From: Gloeopeniophorella convolvens
Lineage: Eukaryota; Basidiomycota; Agaricomycetes; Russulales
Direction: 5' to 3'
Assembly (NCBI GenBank): GCA_022496205.1
Contig: WTXD01000032.1
Span: 62,001 to 126,000 of the forward strand
Length of the DNA: 64,000 bases
Made by a program: the position numbers and the translations under genes
The notes under the pieces: model-generated
Told to the model about the DNA's origin: nothing
Databases searched by the model: none
What the model saw: the letters and a program-made list of their open reading frames with translations, nothing else
In this document: piece by piece, positions 1-12,916 of the stretch
How positions within the stretch are numbered: the first letter of the stretch is position 1
Layout: each line of letters opens with the position of its first letter

Positions 1-2671
1 TTGGACGCGGAAATAGGTCACCTAAGATAAATGACGCACCACGCAACCTGGCTCACAGGCTCCGAATGGGCCAATGTCTTATGGTACGTGAATGAAGCCT
101 GAGGTGCGTGAATGAGGGATGACGGTAACCCTGCACGCAGCTGTACCCTTACCCCAGTGCTGAAGATGACCGAAGTCTGGTCCCAGCTACCAGACGCGCG
201 TCATCAACAAGCTGACCACATCAATGGGCGACGGACGCTTACCTCGAGGTAGCCAGGAACTTGCCATCTGGCGAGAACTGCAGTTGGCGCACGAGGGCTT
301 GATGCGCGGCGAAGTCCTGAGTCGGCCGAAGTTCCTTGAGCAACGGTGCAAGCCTCGCTACTCGCGAGCTGCGGATGATGCCCCGCAGCTCTTCCTGGCG
401 GGTATCCAATATTGGAGCAAATCGGCCCGGCGTCGGGCCGTGTCTGGGAAAGATGCCAGTGGTCTGCCGCATCATCATGGAGCGGAGGGCCCGCGCAAAG
501 CGTGCTCTGCGAGGCGAAACCACTACAGTCGAGTCCTTCGGGTCGAGTCCGTCGGGACTGGTTGGACTGGCAGGTGGACTGGCAGGGATAGTATCGACCT
601 CTATGGATTCGGTTCGCGGCGTGGTGTCGGATGGTGCAAGCTGGTGGGGTGACATGTGCGCATAATCTGGGGCTGCACGGTCTAATGAGTTCCACGACGA
701 CGTCGGCCCGAGGGTATGCGCTGTCCGACGCTTGAACCGCTGGAGGAGGGTCACTTTTGCGTGGGCCAACGCAATCCGGATTCTGTTCATGGCGTAGGAC
801 AGTTGTCGGAGTGTCAGCACCGGGCGGACGAGCTTCCAAATATCCACGAATAGTTCCCGTAACCATTTCGACCCTTTATGCTTATTGAAGACCCAGCGTT
901 CCAGAACGAACCATGTTGACACTGTGACTAGCCCAAAGCTGCTGAAAGCGGTGAAGATGGTGGTAATAGCGGACACAGCTGGATTCTAGGGGTGTTTGTG
1001 AGCATTACGGATGCGTGCGTCGTTCGTGGATAGTGCGCTTAGCCGTACCTGTCCTGAGGAGTATGCGAAAAGTACCAGGCCAATGGAGAAGCATGCCACA
1101 GAGACGACAAGAAAGACCAAGGGTGTGTGCTTGAGCCATACTAGGACCCACCAGGGGACTTGATGGCTTGGGGAACGGCTATCCATGCGCATGCGTCAGC
1201 CAACGGTGGGAAAGACGCCCCTGAAGGTATCGGCGTACTATGCTGATTGTTTCCAAGTCAGTCCGAGGAGGCTGTTAACAGCTGCGGCGATGCTGAACAC
1301 CATAGAGGTGAACCAAAAGGCATTAACAGCATCTGCGAGAGCAGTTCCAACAGTTTGATACGAGAACTGAAGCGTTGTCGCTGTGACGGCAGAGAAGAAT
1401 GTCGCGATTGTCGACAGGTTCAGGAAATTGCTTGCGCCATGTTGTTGAGCAAACCGGATGGTAGGTATGCCTATTAAGCCTCAGTTCCAGAGTACTGGGT
1501 ACCAATTGTACAACTTGCCAACTTCATTGAACATGGACAACGCCGCGCTGACGGCTTCAAGATGTTCCCCCATGTCTGCCATCAGGTCCATGATGTAACG
1601 CTGAATTGGCGGGCTCTTAAGTTCGCCTAACAGTGGCTGAGCACGGCGTATATGGTAACTAAGAGCCACGTACCTCCATATGTGACCAAGCAAGACGCCC
1701 AATACTGGCGGCGACTAGACGATCAGAAGAGTCTCTAGAGGGCCAAGTAGCGAACGTACTCTAAGGTCGTCCCCGAATGCGACGATGGGTGCATCTACCG
1801 CTTTGTCCGCGAACTCGGGGAATTCGCTAAGGCTATAAAGAAACCTAGAAAGGTCGCGAGAAAACAAATCTAGCTGCTCCGGGAAATCTTCCACATCAAG
1901 CTTGTCAAAGGGCAACCTTCGTCGAACACGCGATGAGCGGCCCAACTTCTCGAGACGGCGTTTGGGTAGCTTGATCCGGCTCATAAGAGACTCCCTGGGA
2001 AGGCGGAAGATCTTTCGTGGGTAAAGATCAGCGGCGTTCTCTCGGAAAAGGAAGGATATTTGGGCGAGACGGTCACGGAGCTGGAAGATGGAGGACAAGA
2101 TGGCAACAGAACTTCCCAATTGCCGTGCAGAGTTGACGCATGTCCGGAGCTAGCAGGAGGTTGTCAGTTCAGAGCATGAAACAAGATTCGCGCGTACATA
2201 CCTCTCTGTCGAGCTCGCTCACTCTCCTGAGGGAGCAGAATCATCAGCGATGCTACGCAGGAAGCAGCGATAACACTCGAAAGCGTGCGTAAGAGCGCAC
2301 CTCTGAAATCTATTGAAAGCCTCGACGCCGACATGTTGAAGATGTTCACTGACACCGGCTATGCGCCATGGGCGTGTGACGACATATGCCTTGTGATAGA
2401 TGGTAGGCATACTCACGGCCTTTAATGTCATCATCGGGCTCGCCATGCTGGATAAAATCTGGGCGGGGGAGGTATCAGGACCCTCAGTCACTGCGTCCCC
2501 GTCGGGGAGACACATACCAGCGCCATCAAGTTGATTGCGTCGGCCAATCCCATCGAGAGCATCCAAGAGCTTCGATAAAGTTTGTTCGCGCCGCGCATCT
2601 CGTTCGCCTGAACGATGAAAGATGCCATCGATATCGATTGTTCCGTATTCTGGAGAATATGAAGAAGCCAT
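1..2671 (-). CDS. Membrane-anchored WD40 protein, paralog 1 (3' end outside window)
   Basis: This is the first of three tandem paralogs. The ATG is at 2671 and opens a soluble domain with the paralog signature RREQTLSKLLDALDGIG. A helical region follows (about 2110-1740). Four hydrophobic segments lie near 1405-1345, 1330-1265, 1150-1080 and 976-880, and a basic, Ser/Pro-rich linker leads to a propeller that starts near 310 with a blade containing HQALVRQLQFSPDGKFLATS. Splice signals continue to the window edge (exon SWDQTSVIFSTG near 165, then VSQVAW near 30), so the rest of the propeller lies before position 1. No frame break was seen. Function is unknown. By analogy with paralogs 2 and 3 the propeller is Gid7/WDR26-like, which would fit a cytosolic protein-binding platform held at a membrane. 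Exon borders are approximate. Confidence 0.8.
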
Positions 2672-3613
2672 GATGGCGTAAATGCGGTCGCAGGGATTTC
2701 AGAGGGTAACAGGTAGTTCAGCTGGCTGGATTCTTGCTCTTAAAACGGATCCTTTGGTAGTGTCGATTGCGTGGCCGACTCCGAGCTAAACACAAGGCGA
2801 GATAGGGCGAGATGGTGGCCTGGCTGAAAAAGCACCCTTAGCTCTTCGACGAGAGGTGCGTGCACAAAAGCGGAGGTCCTAGATCGTGAAAAGCTCCGAT
2901 GCTGAATCATGCCCACGCGCAGGTAATGAGGAGAACCAATGCAGTTCGCTGTCAAAACGAGCAATTCACGAGGTTGAGTCGTGGCATTCGGGGATGAATG
3001 GGCCTTGACATCGCTTGGAGCAGGATAGGAAGTTAGGGGTTTTGACGGGTATGTGTACGTGCGCCCAAAAGTGCTGGTACAATTTCTGCGAAATAGAACG
3101 GAGCACTGGCAGGAGCTGAAGGGGGGCGGGGACGTCGTTGGCTCTGATGCAGGCGCGCGTTGGTTTGCAGTACGATGGCGCCAAAAGAGGGAATGGCATC
3201 GACGGGACGCGTCCGTGAACGTACGGCACCCGCAATTACTTTCAGAATCCAGATCCAGGTTCGCAGTGCTGTCGAGACAGTACACGAGTCGCAGGACACT
3301 GCAGGGCGTCCTAATATTTTCAAAGTCCGCTGGCAACTCGTGCAGCTGTAGGTGTCTCCGGGGTCCCCGATCCTTCGCGGCGGGCCCCAAGTTTAATGAA
3401 GAGCGAGTGAGTCAATGTATGCGGTGTTATTCATTATTGCTTCGGGGGATCTACTGTACAGATTACTACTGCGATCGCTGAGTGCACGTAGTACTACGCG
3501 GGTGGCTCAAGTGTGTCTGTGTTACATTATTGTGAGTACTAATACGTGCGACTGTCTCGTCAGTCACACGACCAATCGGATACAACGCTTGCTGGATATC
3601 GTTTATCCATTTT
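2672..3613. other. Intergenic between WD40 paralogs 1 and 2
   Basis: This spacer holds the presumed promoter of paralog 1 and the 3' end of paralog 2. The overlapping open frames in it lack ATG starts and recognisable motifs. I see no gene. Confidence 0.6.
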
Positions 3614-6600
3614 CTAGACCCACGAATGGCGCCTTGATGCCGCCGTGTTGGATGACTGGGGCGAAATACGGAGCGCTTGGGGAGACGTGGGTGTGCTGAC
3701 ACGGCGACGCAGAGGAGCGAGGTCTTCTCCAGCCTCAAGCTCAAGATCAAGTTGGTCGCCTTTGAGTGATAAGACTCGATCCGGCTCCCTCAACGGCACG
3801 GGGACTGCGAGTTCGGAAACGTGCTGTTCTGAAGGCGGGAGAACCGATGCCTCTGTGCGTGGTGTAGTAGTCGCAGCTGTGGGACGTAAACCACGCGGTG
3901 GCAACCTTGGGGTTGTCCAGATCTGCACGGTCCCGTCATGGCTTCCCGTTGCGAACATAAAGGGTTCAACAGCAGGATTCCAAGCGATGCAGGTCATGTC
4001 ACCACCAAGACCCGGCGCCCGGATATGATGCAAGTATGACGCGGACTCTCGATCCCATATGTGTATATCCCCGGCTTAGTACGCGATTAGCAACAAGGCA
4101 AGCGCTATGAGCCACAGGGAAACTCACTTTTTCCTGCGCAAAGCACAAGTTCATCATCCCTTCCTCCAAATGAACTGGGTCCGGCAAAGTCAACAGCGGT
4201 CTTAGGTATGTAGGTGTGTCGAAGTGAGAGCGTTGTTGTCGGGGTGAGATCAGCCTTCTCCCAGTCGTACGATGCGACCAATTTCCATAGCTGTGGCGGG
4301 GCCTGGTACGATCGACTTTCAGTGAGAAGGTGACTTAAATCCCGGGGACGGGACAAACCTTCAACTCGTAACTGACAAGAGCGAATTGGCCACTTCTTGA
4401 TAGAGTGATGTCTCGGATGTTATGAAGCAAGGGAATGTGTCTGCAGTGCGTTTCAGTTAATCGGCGCTCTAGTGAATAGCTGAATACTGACGTCTCGATG
4501 ACCTTCCTGTCTAGGTTATAAACTACTCCCCGTGAGCGGGTTATTCACTGATCTGCGCCACACTCGACGCACCAATGAGCTGCTTCTCGGCACGGCATTT
4601 ACTTGGTCTCAGCCCAGCACCGGAGGACGTCAGGGTCCCAAATGCGAGGAGACGTTGACCATCCGGGGTGACGCACACGTCGTTAATAGCGAGGCGTTCG
4701 AAGCTAAAAATGTCCAGGACCTGACAAGGTACATGAGGCCACGACTAATCGAGCCATAAGCTCAGGCCTACTCTGCCTGTAAGATCCTACCACACAAGTA
4801 TTAGGACGGACGCGTGCAAGAATGCATGAGCTCTGCTCACCAACTTTACGACCTGTGCCCCTTCTACAGACATGAAGGCTGCAAAGCACAGGGAATCAAC
4901 TTCCGGCCAATAACCACCACAGCATCTGAGCATTACCTTCGCTCCCCGGTAGCCACCGGACGGAGTGTACCATCGTATTTCGTTCAATGCTTTGGCGGCA
5001 GACGCCCAGCTTGTACCTCATGTAAGCAAGTTTGATGATTCTTACAAAAACATGGACAGACCTCCGACCATAGCTTTATAGAGCGTGTAAGCTTGGTTAA
5101 GAGCAAATTTCCCGAAGGGGACCTGCGACTACCGATCAGCTGAAAGCGATGCGGAGGAGCAGGGAATAATGACCATGCAACTTGGCTCACATAGCTCGAG
5201 TGAGCGAGCGTCCGATAATGCGTGAAAGGGTCCTGGGTCGGAGCGGTCAGGATTATGTCAGGCTGGAGTTGTACTAGTATACTCACTCCAGTACGGAATA
5301 CGGCAGACGTGTTGTCCCAGCTACACAAGATCGAGTCAGTCGGAGCCACGACGCATAGAGAGTGTCATGAACCTCGAGGTGGCTAGGAAGTTTCCGGTGG
5401 GCGAAAACTGCAGATGACGCACGAGCGCTTGATGCGCCGCGAACTCTTGCGTAGGTGCAAAATCCTTCAACTTGGGAACGAGTCTGGCGACGCGCGAGCT
5501 GCGTATGAGACCCCGCAGCTCTTCTTGGCGCATCCCTTCGGGGCTAAACACGTTGAGCGGGCGTTGGATGCCAGAAGGCCCTTGTTGCATCATAATCACA
5601 GAACGGAGAGCTTGCACGAAACGTGCTCTACGCGCTGGTACAGCAGCAGTGGCTACTGCCGTGTCTGCGGTGGACTCCTCGAGTTGACTGTAGTCGATAA
5701 CTGGGAGCTCGGCATTTGCGGATGGCATTGGAGATGGTGCACGGGTGCTCTGGGACTCCGCTTGATTGTACGGTGATGTCCGCACAGCGGATTCAGAGAC
5801 GGCGTGAGTCAATGAGCTCCAAGAGTCGGAAGCTTCAATGACTTCGGTTGAGCGGAACTGGAAGAGTCTGACGAGGGACTCTTTCGCATTGGCCAGGGCG
5901 TCACTCGTGCGATGGATCGCCGAGAGCATCCGGCGCCGGGACACCATGTTGGCGGCGGCAATCCAGAAATCGTCGAGTGAGTCGCGGAGCCATTTCGAGC
6001 CTTTGTGTCGAATGAACACCCAGCGTTCGAAAACGAACCAGGTGGATACAGCAACAAGGCCAAAGCTGCTGCAGGCGGTGAAGACTGTTGTGATTGTGGA
6101 AACGATGGAGGCCTGCATTTGATTTCAAATAATATTCTTCCTGGAAGTGGGGAAGGTGAACGTACCTGTCCAGATGAGTAGGTGAAGAGGACAAGACCGA
6201 TAGAGAAGCATGCCACAGAAAGCACGAGGAATAGCAACGGCGAGCGCTTCAGCCAGATTAAGACCCACCAAGGGACGTGGTGTCCAGGAGAGCGACTGGA
6301 AGGAAAATTAGATAAGGAAAAGATAGTTTCCGTTCTGGCGTACTACACGGATTGCTTCCATGTTAGTCCGAGGAGACTGTTCACCGCGGCCGCGATACTG
6401 AAAACCATAGAGGTAAACCAGAATGCATTGACGGCGTCTGCGATGCCTGTGCCGACGGTCTGGTATGAATATTGCAGAGTTGTGGCTGTGACGGCGGAGA
6501 AGAATGTGGCGATGGTCGACAAGTTTAGGAAATTGCTCGCTCCGTGCTGCTGCGCGAAACGTATAGTAGGAATCCCTGTCGTGGGCCATGGTTAACGACA

Positions 6601-7794
6601 AGACAACAAGCAACTCCGAACAACTCACCGACTTCGATGAACATAGACAACGCAGAGCTGACCGAGCTGATATGTTCGCCCATGTCCGTCATTAACTCGT
6701 GTAGGTATCGCTGAACGCCTGGCGACTTAATTTTGCCTTCTCCGTGACAATCGTGAGCACATGCCATACCTGTTCATAAATCGCTCGCACCTTCATAAGC
6801 TACCACGCACGATGCCCAATACTGGTCATAATGTCAGTTCTGAGCGCTGCAGTAGACACGAGGATGTCTACCTTTAGGTCATCTTCAAATGCGATAATTG
6901 GCGCGTCGACTGCCTTGTCCGTGAACTCCGGAAATTCATTGAGACTGTACAAAAACGTCGAGAGGTCAGACGCAAACATCTCGAGCTGTTGCGGAAAGTC
7001 TTCAAGATCGAGCTTGTCGAGTTCGAGACGCCGTCTGCCACGTGCCATCATGGGTCGTGACCTCGCGAGTCTGCGCCGCGGAAACTTGCTTCGGCCCACG
7101 AGCGCTTCCCTGGGGAGACGGAGTACCTTGCGTGGGTACAGATCCGCTGCGTTCTCTCGGAATAGAAAAGATATCTGTGTAAGGCGGTCGCGGAGTTGAA
7201 ATACTGAGGCCAGAATGGCGACAGAGCTTCCAAGCTGCCGGGCAGCGTTGACGCAAGTCCGCAGCTACAACGTGTCAGGGCATGTGAAATGGCGGTGAAG
7301 GGAACAGAAGCAAGCACCTCTTTGTCAAAGTTGTTGATTCTCCTGGAACAGTGCGTCGTCGTCATGAGTATCCCTTATCAACCTTGACTAGGCGATGTGA
7401 CGCACCTCTGGAAGCGGTTGAATGCGTCTGCACCAGCTTGCTGAAGCTGTTCGTTTACGCCAGCTACGCTCGAGAGCCGTCGCACGTCAGTACCGTCTCG
7501 ATCGCGGTGACTAGCTGACTGCACTCACGAACGTCTCCATCGTCCTCGAAGGTTGCATGCTGCACAACATCTGTCGTCACCCATCAGCGCTAAACTCACT
7601 GATAGCTGCGCCAGGGCTAGGGCAAGCTGACCTATTGCGTCTACTTCATCGCGATCATGTCGCCCGAGCTCGTTGAGCGTGTCCAGGAGCTTCGAAAACG
7701 TCTGCCCCCTCCGAACGTTGTGCCGCTCGCCCGGGGGTTCAAACACACTGCCAACGTCGATGAAGTTCAGTTCGGGGCGGCGATTGGATGACAT
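3614..7794 (-). CDS. Membrane-anchored WD40 protein, paralog 2 (complete)
   Basis: The start is the ATG at 7794 (an upstream in-frame codon is TTG) and the stop is TAG at 3614. The gene has roughly a dozen short introns. Order of parts: N-terminal soluble domain with RRGQTFSKLLDTLNELG; helical domain (7100-6830) with DFPQQLEMFASDLSTFLYSL; four membrane segments near 6520-6470, 6420-6370, 6270-6190 and 6118-6010; a Ser/Pro/Thr linker; then a WD40 propeller from about 5450 to 3900. Propeller blades include HQALVRHLQFSPTGNFLATS, SPSGNLLLTKLTRSIKLW, and a last blade with TCIAWNPAVEPFMFATGSHD and VQIW. The preceding phrase IWDRESG also fits the last two blades of Gid7/WDR26 proteins. The tail (3880-3614) is low-complexity. 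Inferred role: a membrane-tethered scaffold. No enzyme domain is visible, and no LisH/CTLH module typical of true Gid7 is seen. Confidence 0.85.
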
Positions 7795-8641
7795 AGTCTC
7801 GCGTGCAGCGATGGAGCTCTCCAAGCGATCGGAGTGACAAGCACTGACAACCTCGGCGGCGCTGATGGGAGTAGGTCGTCAACAAGACGGGTGCGGGTAA
7901 AAGTTGCTATTTCGTATCGGCGCGTTGCAGTCTCGTGGCGGTCGTCAGCGGATGGGTGGGGATGGCTGGAAAAGGGACTTCAGGCGTGGACGAGATGAAC
8001 GCAGTGAGCGCAGTCGAGCCTGGGGGATATGTAGCAGGCATTCACGCCCTGCGTGGAAGCAAGGCCACGCATAGGGGCACCCAATTATGCGGGAGAACGC
8101 ATGAGGCTGCTTCGTGTATGTTCCGTTACGTCCTCGAGCGCAAGGGAGAAACAGTCGGTGGGCCGTAGATCGCTTAGACGGCCTGCGCGGCGCGGGAGGT
8201 GTGACTGGTTGACCGCAGAAGCCGGCGCACGAGATTTGTTGTCCCACCCAGACTGGGATCGATAACGCTGGGAAAAAGGGTTGGCAGGCCAGAGGTTCTC
8301 GATTTCATGAAAAGAGGTGTGGCGGGAACCAGACAACGAAATGGTCCTAGTCTCAGTGGCCACCGTCGGATTAATCATCACTGTTATGGGCGCTCGTGGG
8401 GCGCTCGGCCACCGCGCCGAGGCAAACCCAGCTTCGCATCGGACACCAATCGTACACAACCAACGACACGTTCACGTCAACGACGCACACGGCGCGGAAC
8501 CCCAGTAAAATTGCGCAATGTGTATTCCATGTAGCAGCAAGACAAGTGACAAACGCCCGTTAAAAATGTCAGTGCAAATAGGTACTAAGCGTGCGTAGAT
8601 CCGATATACATATGTATAGGTCCTGGGTCGTGGATATATTA
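7795..8641. other. Intergenic between WD40 paralogs 2 and 3
   Basis: This spacer holds the presumed promoter of paralog 2. The short frames present lack motifs and good starts, and I see no gene. Confidence 0.6.
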
Positions 8642-11600
8642 TCATGTTGGTGTTGGTGGGTGTACGCCCAGCTGCGGAGAAGAGAACATTATCGTGCGCC
8701 GCGAAGGTGGATTTGCGCCATCCTCGCCCGACTCATTTGGCAACGGTGTTTCCCCACGGAATGGGACCTGATCGAACACCTGCTGTCCGGACGGGCTCTC
8801 TGTGCGATATTCTATCTCAAGATGTAGCTGAGATGAGGTGTCCGTGAGGGGTGTCACGCTGCCTGGCGTGCGGCCGCCGCGTGACAATGACGGTGGTGCG
8901 GTCCATACGCGCACCGCGCCATCATGAGAGCCTGTCGCGAACATGAACGGGTCGGCAGCGGGATTCCAAGCGAGGCAGGTGAGGTCGCCACCACCGAGGC
9001 TCTGCGCGCGGACATGATGCAAAAGCGCGCCTGATTCACGATCCCAGATGTGGATATCCCCGGCTGCGGCAATTTCACGTTGAGCCGGCGAAGGGCACGG
9101 GGGAAATGGCAGGAAACACACCTTTGGCAGCACAGAGAACAAGCTGATCGTCTTTACCCCCGAAGTAACTGGGCCCTGCGAAGTCCACCGGGAATTTGGG
9201 CATGTACGTGTGTCGGAGCGACAGCCGAGTTGTCGTCGGAGCATCGGGTTTATGTCTATCTCTCACCATTTCGAGCTTCCACAGCTGGGGAGGAGCCTAG
9301 GAAGAATTTGTTGTTGATCCCTTCTTCTATCACTCGAAGATATGCTCACCTTGAATTCGTAACTGACCAAAGCGAAGTGCCCGCTCCGCGCCAACGTAAT
9401 ATCCCTAATGTCATGAAGTACCGGTACTTGGCTGCGTGATTGTCATCAGCGAAGCCCGGTCCCGCTGCATTATCCAGATCTCACTTTTCAACTTCCTTTC
9501 GATCCAGATTGTATGCTGCATGGCGACCTCGATAAATTGCAACAGACACGTCTCAAAGTCCGCCTACCTACGATCTGCTTCTCTGCCCGACATTTGCTTG
9601 GTTGTAGTCCATCAGTGGAAGCAAGTAGTGTCCCAACGCCAAGCAGCCGTTGCCCATCTGGAGTCACAGAGACATCGTGTATCATCAGACGGTCGAAATG
9701 GTATTGGTCCAGAACTTTGCCGGTCAGGTCCTAATGAAAAGCGCGCGTCAACTAATGTGAAGGGCAGATGCAATAATAGGGTTGGGTTACCAGCTTGGTG
9801 ACATCACCACCTTCCACAGACATGAATGCTGGGTGCGGCACGACGTGAGATATGTCACCGAGCGAGAAGCTCGGATGCTTACCTTCACCACCTGGGAGCC
9901 AGCAGATAGACTGGACTGAGCGGTATCGATCGATAGTTTTGCTGCACACGCCGGCCTGAATGCGGGAGAAGTCAGGTGATGTAGAACAAAGGGTGACTGC
10001 ATGCAGGGATTAACTAACCTCGGTCCAGACTTTGATCGAGCGGGTGAGCTTCGTCAGAACGAGGTTGCCGCTCGGCGACCTGAGTCCCGCAGCCAAGGCA
10101 TCAGAATCAGGTAGATAACATTGACGATGCCTGATGAAGCGCACCATGCGACTTGACTGACGAAACCCGAGGGGTGCGCAAGTGTCCGGTGGTGGGTGAA
10201 TGGATCCTATCAAGCTCAAGCTCGGCGGCATATCAACCATGAGGACAGCATGCGCTTACCCCCGTGTGAAATATCACAGACGTGCGGTCCCAACTGTGTT
10301 GCGCATCCCCATCAGCCTTCACCGCCCCATTTGCGAGGCAGATAGAAGACCACAGACCTCGATGTGGCCAAGAACTTGCCGTTAGGGGAGAACTGAAGGT
10401 GGCGCACCAGCGCCTGATGCGCCGCAAGGTCCTGTGTCGGCGCCAGCGCGCGCAACTTGGGCACGAGTCCCGCCACCCTGGAGCTACGCATCGGCACCTG
10501 TTGAGTATCTTTACGACGCATACCATCAGGCGATAGCAGAGCAGTCGACACGGAGCGCGCGCGTGCAGCCTGAGGTGTCGAGGCTTGCTGCATCATGATC
10601 ACGCTACGGACAGCCTGAGCAAAGCGGGTGCGCGTGCGCGTGGGGGAGGAAGGGGAATTTGGCGTCCCAGCGGGCTTCTCGGAGGGAGAAGCGAAAGACA
10701 CGGTTGAGCCATGGGTATCCTTCCCTTCAACGCTGATCGGTGACAGTGGCGAGGTGGTATACGTATTGTCGGATCCGCGACGTGTGCGCATCGAGGTGGG
10801 AATCACACCATCTGGAGAGGATCCGCTGGGGAGTGAATTCTCGGAGGAAGATGGGTGTAATGTTTCAGCTGAGTGACGATGGAAGAAAGATATCACAGTA
10901 GTGCTTGCATGCTTTGCCACAGTAACAGTGCGGCCTGACACAGACGACGTCCACAACCCCACGACGTGCAGGCATTGGACGAGTTGGTGGAATGGAGGGA
11001 TAGACATCATCGCGTCCCACAGGTCATCCAGCGAGTCCTGTAGCCATTTTTTGCCCTTATGCCGAGAGAATATCCAACGTTCCGATGCAAACCAGGCCGA
11101 TACAGCTGCCAGGCCGAAAGAGCTGAACGCAGTAAAGACAGTGGTGATTGTGGAGACAACCGAATTCTAGAGCAGTAGATGTCAAATGAATAGGATGAGC
11201 ATCTGAGTATGCGGAAGGTATTTACCTGCTTGGATGAGTACGCAAACAGCACAAGCCCGACTGAGAAACAGGCCACTGAGAGCACGAGGAACACAAGGGG
11301 AGAGCGCTTGATCCAGATGAGAACCCACCAAGGGACACGGTGGCCTGGCGAGCGACTGTAGACGTAGTGAGATATACCTAATAATCAGTGTGCGAATCGA
11401 CATACTACATTGCTTGCTTCCATGTCAGTCCTAGTAGACTGTTCACAGCGGCAGCGATACTAAACACCATCGAAGTGAACCAGAAACCGTTGACAGCATC
11501 TTCAAGAGGCGTGCCGTGGCTTTCGAACGAGTATTGCAATGTTGTCGCTGTAACGGCTGAGAAGAATGTCGCTACCGTCGACAAGTTGAGCAGATTCGTG

Positions 11601-12916
11601 GCGCCGTGTTTCTGGGCGAATCGGATTGTTGGGACGCCTATATCCATGAGGAACTTCGGTTGGTTCATGAAGGAATGTAGCATGGAGAGAAAGACAAACC
11701 GATCTCGACGAACATGGAAAGTGAGGAGCTGATCGACTCGATGTGTTCGCCTATCTCCGACAGAAGATCATGGAGGTATCGTTGTACAGCCGGATATCTG
11801 AATTGGCCTGTCCATACGTGTGAGTCACACACTACAGCCTCAAAAAAGACTCGCCTTCGTATGCTTTCAAGCAGGATGACCAATACTATCAGGAACACTT
11901 TAAGCCATGCGGTTTTGACGAACGTATATGCACTGCAGACCTTGAGATCGCCCTCGAATGCGACGATAGAAGCATTGACAGCTTCGTCCGTGAATTCGGG
12001 GAACTCGTTCAGGCAGTGTAGAAAAGTGACAACGTCCCCTGCGAAGAGCGATAGTTGGCTTGGAAAATCTTCGGGGTCGAGCTTCTCGAGCACTAGCGGA
12101 CGGCGAACGTGGGGCGGGGCCTTTGACCTGGCCCGTTTCCGCCCATGGGTCATATTGGGGGTTACGAAAGGTTCGGTGGATTGATGAGACACCTTGCGGG
12201 GAAATAGATCCGCAGCATTCTCGCGAAAGAGCCAGGCAATCTGGGCGAGCCGTTCGCGCAAGTGGAATGCGGAGGAGAGGATGCCGACGGAACTTCCGAG
12301 CTGGCGGGCCGCGTTGGAAAAGTTCCGAAGCTGAAACAGGCAACTTCTCAGTATCGGCACTTTACAAGCTGCCAGCTGCACCCGTACCTCCTTGTCCAGA
12401 TTGTGGACCCTCCTGTATGCAGTTTGAAGGGGCCACCTCGATCAGAAGTGCACGCGACCTCAACGTGTGTAACACACCTCTGAAACCGGTTGAAGGACTC
12501 CGCCCCAACCTGCTGAAGATGCTCATCGACGCTGGCTGCATGTCGAGCAATGAGCCTCTATCACACGTGCTGAAGGCCTCGATACGTACGAACATCTCGG
12601 TCATCCTCAAAGCTAGGCTGTTGACCAGCGCTGCCTACCCGGTCATGAGCCATATTGATACGAATGGGTGGCGCGCCGCCACATACCAATGCCAGCGAGG
12701 TCGTCGTCCTTAGTGAGTTCACTCAAGGCATCCAGCAAGGTCATCAACGTCTGCTTTCGCCTTGAGTTCCCAGCGGCGACTGGTCTTGATACGGGCGCTG
12801 TATCGGCACTGAGATCGGGTATATGACTTGGGGTTACGGTAGGGCCTGGTAAAGCTTTCGGGAGGGTAGGTAATCGAGTATGACGAACAAAGGAAATAGT
12901 CCGTACGCGTAGGCAT
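8642..12916 (-). CDS. Membrane-anchored WD40 protein, paralog 3 (complete)
   Basis: The ATG at 12916 is followed after 10 nt by a donor (GTACGG). Splicing to the acceptor before GCCCTACCG puts the gene in frame with the paralog signature RRKQTLMTLLDALSEL. The helical domain lies at 12380-11900. Membrane segments lie near 11600-11540 (FFSAVTATTLQYSF), 11480-11420 (FWFTSMVFSIAAAVNSLLGL), 11310-11240 and 11160-11070. The propeller runs from about 10420 to 8880 and includes VTPDGQRLLGVGT, LVLCAAK and a final blade with TCLAWNPAADPFMFATGSHD. The Pro-rich tail ends at the TGA at 8642. It has the same design as its two neighbours, so the cluster arose by tandem duplication. Biochemical role unknown. 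The first-exon model is inferred from splice signals only. Confidence 0.82.

Noticed and set aside
2740..3390. 216-codon minus-strand open frame between WD40 paralogs
   Set aside because: It opens at TTG, overlaps several other open frames of similar length and has no motif or splice support.
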